The notes below the pieces were generated by a model. That model was not told the origin of the DNA and searched no databases. It saw only the letters and a list, made by a program, of their open reading frames with translations. A stretch of DNA of 64,000 bases. Source: Micromonospora zingiberis. GTDB lineage: Bacteria > Actinomycetota > Actinomycetes > Mycobacteriales > Micromonosporaceae. Positions 59,583 through 64,000 of the stretch are shown here, one piece after another (position 1 is the stretch's first letter; each line of letters opens with the position of its first letter). The stretch spans positions 248,001-312,000 of the forward strand of contig NZ_SJJR01000006.1 in the NCBI RefSeq assembly GCF_004331455.1, in the 5' to 3' direction. A program made the translations under genes and the position numbers.

Positions 59583-60317
59583 ATGGGTGCAGCGATGACG
59601 CGGATGATGGGCGGCATGGCGGCTACCCAGACCGAGGCGCGACTGCTCGTCGTCGAGGACGATCCCAACATCCTCGAACTGCTCTCCGCGAGCCTGCGTT
59701 TCGCGGGTTTCGACGTGGCCACCGCGACCAGCGGCAGCGCCGCGCTCAATGCCGCCCGCGACCACCGGCCCGACCTGGTGGTGCTCGACGTGATGCTGCC
59801 GGATCTCGACGGCTTCGAGGTGATCCGGATGATGCGCGAGGGCGGTACGCGTACCCCGGTGGTCTTCCTCACCGCCCGGGACGCCACCGACGACAAGATC
59901 CGGGGCCTCACCCTGGGCGGCGACGACTACGTCACCAAGCCGTTCAGCCTGGAGGAGTTGACCGCCCGGATCCGCGCGGTGCTGCGCCGCACCAGCACCG
60001 GCGAGCAGGCGCCGGCCCGCCTCACCTTCGCCGACCTGGAACTGGACGAGGAGACCCACGAGGTCTACCGCGCCGGCCAGCGGGTTCAGCTCTCGCCGAC
60101 CGAGTTCAAGCTGCTGCGTTACCTGATGCTCAACGCCAACCGGGTGCTGTCCAAGGCGCAGATCCTCGACCACGTGTGGAACTACGACTTCCGGGGCGAC
60201 GACAACATCGTCGAGTCGTACATCTCGTACCTGCGGCGCAAGGTCGACACCGCCGAGCCGCGCCTGATCCACACCCTGCGCGGGGTCGGCTACGTGCTGC
60301 GCAAGCCGGCGGCGTGA
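59583..60317 (+). CDS. mprA: OmpR-family response regulator (MprA-like)
   Basis: The 244-residue protein has a receiver domain (VVEDD, phospho-acceptor Asp near 69 in VVLDVMLPDLDG, Lys in YVTKPFS) and a winged-helix DNA-binding domain (LSPTEFKLLRYLMLNANRVL, SYISYLRRKVD, LRGVGYVLR). The stop overlaps the kinase start. The three-gene order with an HtrA protease matches MprA-MprB-PepD of mycobacteria. ATG 59583 follows TAACCG by six bases; several later Met codons up to 59616 are possible. Confidence 0.88.
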   Translation: MGAAMTRMMGGMAATQTEARLLVVEDDPNILELLSASLRFAGFDVATATSGSAALNAARDHRPDLVVLDVMLPDLDGFEVIRMMREGGTRTPVVFLTARDATDDKIRGLTLGGDDYVTKPFSLEELTARIRAVLRRTSTGEQAPARLTFADLELDEETHEVYRAGQRVQLSPTEFKLLRYLMLNANRVLSKAQILDHVWNYDFRGDDNIVESYISYLRRKVDTAEPRLIHTLRGVGYVLRKPAA

Positions 60318-61867
60318 ACGCGTTACAGCAGGGCAAGACCCGGCTGCGCGCAGTACCGCTGCGGGTCAAGCTGGTCGCGGCCGTGCTCGCACTGGTCGCC
60401 GCCGCGCTGCTGGTGATCAGCTCGTTGACCACGTTCTTCCTGCGTAGCTACCTGCTCGGCGAGGTGGACTCGGAGCTGGCCGCCCAGGCGCGCAGCATCG
60501 AGCAGGTGGCGGCCCTGGAACGGCCCAGCGCGCCGATTCCCACCGACTACCTGCTGGCGGCGACCGACGCCGGGACCGGGGAAGCCGACTGGATCTACTT
60601 CGACAACCGGCGGTTCAGCAGCGCCGACCTGCCCCGCCTGCCGGGGAACGCGGCCGGGTTCGACGATCTGGCCGGCGAGCCGCGTACCGCCCGGGCCCAG
60701 GGCAGCGAGGTGCGCTGGCGCATCCTCTACACCCAACTGCCCAACGGGCAGCGGGTCGCCATCGCCCAGCACCTCATCGACGTCGATCGGGCGGTCACCC
60801 GGCTGGTCTGGATAGACGTACTGGTCGGTGGGGCGGTGCTGATCCTGCTCGCCTCGATCGGTGCGGCGATCGTCCGGACCAGCCTGAAACCGCTTGTCGA
60901 GATCGAACGTACCGCCGCCGCCATCGCCGGCGGTGACCTCAGTCGCCGGGTACCGGACCCGGAGCACGGGCAGCCCTGCCCCACCTCCGAGCTGGGCCGG
61001 CTGTCCCGGGCGTTGAACGCGATGCTCAGCCAGATCGAGATGGCCTTCACCGCCCGCGCGGCGTCCGAGTCCGCCGCCCGGTCCGCCGAGGCGGCGGCCC
61101 GGGATGCCGCCGGGGCGGCCCGCGCCTCCGAGGCCCGGGCCCGCCGTTCCGAGGAACGGATGCGGCAGTTCGTCGCGGACGCCTCGCACGAGCTGCGTAC
61201 CCCGCTGACCACCATCCGCGGTTTCGCCGAGTTGTACCGGCAGGGTGCCGCCCGCGCCCCCGAGCAGACCGCCGACCTGCTGCGCCGGATCGAGGACGAG
61301 GCGGCCCGGATGGGCCTGCTGGTGGAAGACCTGCTGTTGCTGGCCCGGCTGGACCGCGAGCGCCCGCTCTCGCTCGCCCCGGTGGAGTTGCCGGTGCTGG
61401 CCGCCGACGCGGTGGCCGCCGCCCGGGCGATGGCACCCGACCGGCGGACCGAGCTGGAGATCGAACCGGGCTCGGGACCACTGGTCGTACGCGGCGACGA
61501 CGCGCGGTTGCGGCAGGTCATCGGCAACCTGATGACCAACGCGCTGCGGCACACCCCGCCGGAGGCGTCCGTGACGCTGCGACTGCGGGCCGAACCGGGC
61601 AACCTGGCGGTGATCGAGGTGGCCGACACCGGCCCCGGGCTCACCGCCGAGCAGTCGGAGCGGGTCTTCGAGCGCTTCTACCGGGCGGACGCCGCCCGGA
61701 CCCGGCGGGTCGGCGGCAACACCGGCACCGGACTCGGCCTGGCCATCGTCGCCGCGCTGGTGACCGTGCACCAGGGCACCGTCGAGGTGAGCGACACGCC
61801 GGGCGGCGGCGCCACGTTCCGGGTCCGGCTGCCGCTCGCCCCGGACCTGGACGACGAGCCCGAGTGA
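60314..61867 (+). CDS. mprB: Sensor histidine kinase (MprB-like)
   Basis: The 517-residue kinase has helix 1 (about residues 18-42), an external sensor domain (43-168), helix 2 (about 169-192), a HAMP domain and an Ala/Arg/Glu-rich coiled coil (about 245-280). The phospho-acceptor region is ADASHELRTPLTTIRGF (His near 292), and the ATPase boxes are LMTNALRHTPPE, DTGPGL and GTGLGLAIV. GTG 60314 overlaps the regulator stop (GTGA). The signal is probably envelope stress, inferred from the linked HtrA protease. Confidence 0.9.
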   Translation: MNALQQGKTRLRAVPLRVKLVAAVLALVAAALLVISSLTTFFLRSYLLGEVDSELAAQARSIEQVAALERPSAPIPTDYLLAATDAGTGEADWIYFDNRRFSSADLPRLPGNAAGFDDLAGEPRTARAQGSEVRWRILYTQLPNGQRVAIAQHLIDVDRAVTRLVWIDVLVGGAVLILLASIGAAIVRTSLKPLVEIERTAAAIAGGDLSRRVPDPEHGQPCPTSELGRLSRALNAMLSQIEMAFTARAASESAARSAEAAARDAAGAARASEARARRSEERMRQFVADASHELRTPLTTIRGFAELYRQGAARAPEQTADLLRRIEDEAARMGLLVEDLLLLARLDRERPLSLAPVELPVLAADAVAAARAMAPDRRTELEIEPGSGPLVVRGDDARLRQVIGNLMTNALRHTPPEASVTLRLRAEPGNLAVIEVADTGPGLTAEQSERVFERFYRADAARTRRVGGNTGTGLGLAIVAALVTVHQGTVEVSDTPGGGATFRVRLPLAPDLDDEPE

Positions 61868-61929
61868 CTTTCAGCGAACGCTCAGTTCAGGCTAAGGCGG
61901 AACGCAGAGCGATGGGAGAAGGTGAGTAC

Positions 61930-63504
61930 ATGACCGAGTACGAGTCCGACCCGCGCCGGCCGGCCCCCACCGACGCCGAGCCGTCGCACCCCGAGCTGCC
62001 CCGCGCCGAATACGCGCGGTCCGACTCCCCATCCAGTCCGGCGGTCGGCGCCAGTGCCGATTCCACCGCCGAGGCACCGACCGTCCCGGTCCGTGCCGTC
62101 GAGCCGCCGGCCCCCGCCGGCCAGTACGCCGAGCCGACGCTGGCGGGGCTGCCCGTCGCCGGCTCGCCCCCGCCGCCGCACGCCGGCCCGCAGTCGCCCG
62201 CCGGCCCGCCGCCGCATCCCGGCCCGCCCAGCTCCGGCCAGCCCGCCTGGGCTCCGGCCGGCCCTCAGCCGTACCAGCCCGGGCAGCGTTATCCCGGTGC
62301 GCCCTGGTATCCGGGCCAGTCCGGCTGGGCCGGGCCGCCCCAGTCGAGCGCGCCGGGTGGGCACCCGGGATACCCGGGGCAGCCCGGACATCCGGGCACT
62401 CAGTCCACCGGCTACCCGGGCCAGCCGGCGCCGTGGGCGCCGCCGCCGTCCAACGGGCCTGGCCCGGGGCGGGTCGCCAAGTTCATCGGCGCCGGCGTCG
62501 CGGTGTTCGCGCTGATGCTCGGCAGCGGCGTCGCCGGTGGAGCACTCGCCCTGGCGCTGTCCGACGGCGGTTCGGTAACCCGCACCTACTCCGCCGCTCC
62601 CGTGATCGACGGAGCCGACCTGCCGCGCATCGCCGCGTCGGTACAGGACAGCGTCGTGTCGATCACCACTGGCAGCGGCGAGGGCTCTGGTGTGGTGCTC
62701 AGCGCCGACGGTTACGTGCTGACCAACAACCACGTGATCGCCGGGGGCGGTGACACCGTTCGGGTGATCTTCGCCGACGGCACCAACGCCCAGGCGCAGA
62801 TTGTCGGCACCGACCCGAAGACCGACCTTGCGGTGTTGAAGGTCAACGGGTTGAGCGACCTCAAGGCGGCCACCTTCGGCGACAGCGACGCGATGCAGGT
62901 CGGCGACCAGGTGCTCGCGCTGGGCAGCCCGCTCGGCCTCCAGGGCTCGGTGACCGCCGGCATCCTCAGCGCCCGGGACCGCACCATCCAGGCCGGCAGC
63001 GGCCAGCAGTTGCCCGGCCAGGGGGTCAGCTCGATCTCCGGGCTGCTCCAGACCGACGCGCCGATCAACCCGGGCAACTCCGGTGGGGCCCTGGTCAACA
63101 CCCGGGGCGAGGTGATCGGCATCAACACCGCGATCGCCACCGCCGGGCAGGGCAACACCGGCAACATCGGGGTCGGGTTCGCCATCCCGAGCAACAAGGC
63201 CAAGGACGTCGCGGACAAGCTCCAGCGGGGTGAGAAGATCACGCATCCGTCGCTCGGGGTGAGCGTGACCGGCGCGGCCGACGGCGGCGCGCTGATCAAC
63301 GCGGTCAACCCGGGCAGCGCGGCCGAGCGGGCCGGGCTGCAACGCGGCGACGTGATCACCCGGTTCGGTGACAAGGTGATCAACGACTCGAACGATCTCG
63401 TCGGTGCCGTACAGGCCGGCAAGGTCGGTGACCAGGTCGAGGTGACCTATCAGCGAAATGGTGCCGAAACCACGGCAACCGTGACGCTCGCCGAAGCGTC
63501 ATAA
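61930..63504 (+). CDS. pepD: HtrA/DegP-type membrane-anchored serine protease (PepD-like)
   Basis: The 524-residue protein has a 180-residue cytosolic Pro/Gly/Gln-rich N-terminus, one helix (about residues 186-208), a trypsin-like domain with His268 (NNHVIAGG), Asp299 (TDLAVLKV) and Ser384 (NPGNSGGAL), and a C-terminal PDZ domain with NPGSAAERAGLQRGDVITRF. AAGGTGAG precedes ATG 61930; ATG 61912 is an alternative. It should act outside the membrane on misfolded proteins. TTTCAG/CTCAG/TTCAG motifs at 61869-61890 may be regulator binding sites. Confidence 0.9.
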   Translation: MTEYESDPRRPAPTDAEPSHPELPRAEYARSDSPSSPAVGASADSTAEAPTVPVRAVEPPAPAGQYAEPTLAGLPVAGSPPPPHAGPQSPAGPPPHPGPPSSGQPAWAPAGPQPYQPGQRYPGAPWYPGQSGWAGPPQSSAPGGHPGYPGQPGHPGTQSTGYPGQPAPWAPPPSNGPGPGRVAKFIGAGVAVFALMLGSGVAGGALALALSDGGSVTRTYSAAPVIDGADLPRIAASVQDSVVSITTGSGEGSGVVLSADGYVLTNNHVIAGGGDTVRVIFADGTNAQAQIVGTDPKTDLAVLKVNGLSDLKAATFGDSDAMQVGDQVLALGSPLGLQGSVTAGILSARDRTIQAGSGQQLPGQGVSSISGLLQTDAPINPGNSGGALVNTRGEVIGINTAIATAGQGNTGNIGVGFAIPSNKAKDVADKLQRGEKITHPSLGVSVTGAADGGALINAVNPGSAAERAGLQRGDVITRFGDKVINDSNDLVGAVQAGKVGDQVEVTYQRNGAETTATVTLAEAS

Positions 63505-63525
63505 GTCAAGACCTGCCTCCCTCCC

Positions 63526-63574
63526 GGGCGGCGGGTGGCGCGGCCAAGGGGGTTGGTCGCGGCACCCGCCGCCC
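63526..63574 (+). terminator. Terminator after the HtrA-type protease gene
   Basis: GGGCGGCGGGTG (63526-63537) pairs perfectly with CACCCGCCGCCC (63563-63574), followed by TCCTTTT. A direct repeat TTGGTCGCGGCACCC overlaps the right arm and recurs about 27 bases later. No gene is seen from 63505 to 63719. Confidence 0.75.
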
Positions 63575-63719
63575 CTCCTTTTGGTCGCGGCACCCCGGTC
63601 CCGTCCCTGGCTCGCGGCCCGCACGTCCCCTCGGTGCGGCGCGCGGGATCACCCGCAGCGGATGAGCCCGGCTCACCCCCTGCCGGGGCAGCCTCTGCGG
63701 TGAGACCTCAGGGGGTGAC

Positions 63720-64000
63720 ATGGCCACCACCGCATCGGTCTACCGGACCGACGACCAGATCCAGCGTGACGTGCTCGACGAACTCGCCTGGGACGCGCAA
63801 CTGCGCGCGACCGACATCGGTGTCTCCGTGCGCGACGGCGTGGTGACCCTGACCGGCCAGGTGGACAGCGCCGCCCGCAAGTGGGCCGCGGTGCGCGGTG
63901 CGCAGCGGATGCGCGGGGTACGGGCGGTCGCCGACGACATCGAGGTGATCCCGGTCGGGCCGGTCGACATCACCGACGGTGCCCTGGCCATCGCGGTCAG
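63720..64000 (+). CDS. BON-domain protein (partial, runs off the right edge)
   Basis: The visible 93 residues contain a BON domain: DDQIQRDVLDELAWDAQLRA, then the hallmark VSVRDGVVTLTGQVDSAARK and a second Gly-Val turn (GVRAVADDIEVI). CAGGGGGTGAC is the ribosome binding site before ATG 63720. In OsmY-like and related proteins BON domains bind membranes or ligands; the rest of the protein is not in view. Confidence 0.8.
   Translation, partial: MATTASVYRTDDQIQRDVLDELAWDAQLRATDIGVSVRDGVVTLTGQVDSAARKWAAVRGAQRMRGVRAVADDIEVIPVGPVDITDGALAIAV

Noticed and set aside
63541..63605. A tandem repeat array in front of the BON gene
   Set aside because: Only two copies of TTGGTCGCGGCACCC are present, one overlapping the terminator arm; too little to call an array.

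Overview
The window is about 71-73% GC by eye and reads as a core chromosomal segment of a filamentous actinomycete, most likely a member of the Micromonosporaceae (Micromonospora or a close relative). The evidence is the mycothiol-type SigR/RsrA pair, two WhiB proteins, the small ribosomal protein bL37, the fused E2/E1 2-oxoglutarate dehydrogenase Kgd, Ni-type superoxide dismutase, and gene order shared with mycobacteria. No phage, conjugative, CRISPR or restriction genes were seen. The genus call rests on my memory of gene content and of intergenic repeat style; no search was run.

Layout. 1-6000: divergent zinc-metalloprotease-like gene and PDZ/Lon-type protease gene, then a UPF0182 membrane protein. 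6000-6560: two initiator tRNA genes, each with its own near-identical terminator. 6600-10300: small membrane protein, purC, an RsbW-like ATPase, and a MacS-type histidine kinase with its NarL-type regulator. 10350-17600: DUF5709 protein, short-chain dehydrogenase, GT4 glycosyltransferase, EamA-like transporter, hisN, rsgA, aroA. 17680-22100: SRAP-domain protein, a WhiB protein, alpha/beta hydrolase, the sigR-rsrA thiol-stress module, bL37, a biotinyl carrier protein and an acetyltransferase. 22200-30860: TetR regulator with a DHA2 transporter and a clear operator between them, TPR protein, SIS-domain protein, PdtaS-like kinase, GT39-like membrane glycosyltransferase.

30960-34650: sulfate assimilation operon (leader peptide, nirA, zinc-ribbon protein, cysH, sirohydrochlorin chelatase). 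34780-37280: whiB1, diacylglycerol kinase, membrane protein, anti-sigma-like protein. 37380-43030: sodN/sodX, malic enzyme, quinone reductase-like protein, two paralogous lipoprotein hydrolases, small membrane protein. 43030-51040: ackA-pta, a membrane protein plus bifunctional deacetylase/glycosyltransferase, a GH6 lipoprotein, a DUF6104 protein. 51120-57700: kgd, an ABC exporter, a hotdog-fold-like protein. 57840-64000: a possible ornithine-lipid acyltransferase pair, an MprA-MprB-PepD-like envelope-stress module, and the start of a BON-domain protein.

The most interesting signals lie between genes. They are: (i) a sigR locus with an in-frame upstream start and a SigR-type promoter, implying a long isoform; (ii) a conserved-looking leader peptide and competing RNA stems ahead of nirA; (iii) a four-copy repeat made of two 19-mers at a period of 30-31 bp; (iv) a second dispersed palindrome family found at 22.1 kb and 41.7 kb; (v) a perfect 19-bp inverted repeat between convergent genes; (vi) about ten genes with a -10 hexamer 6-8 bases before the start codon, suggesting leaderless mRNAs; and (vii) a near-consensus CRP site upstream of whiB1. 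I found no wholly new multi-gene system.
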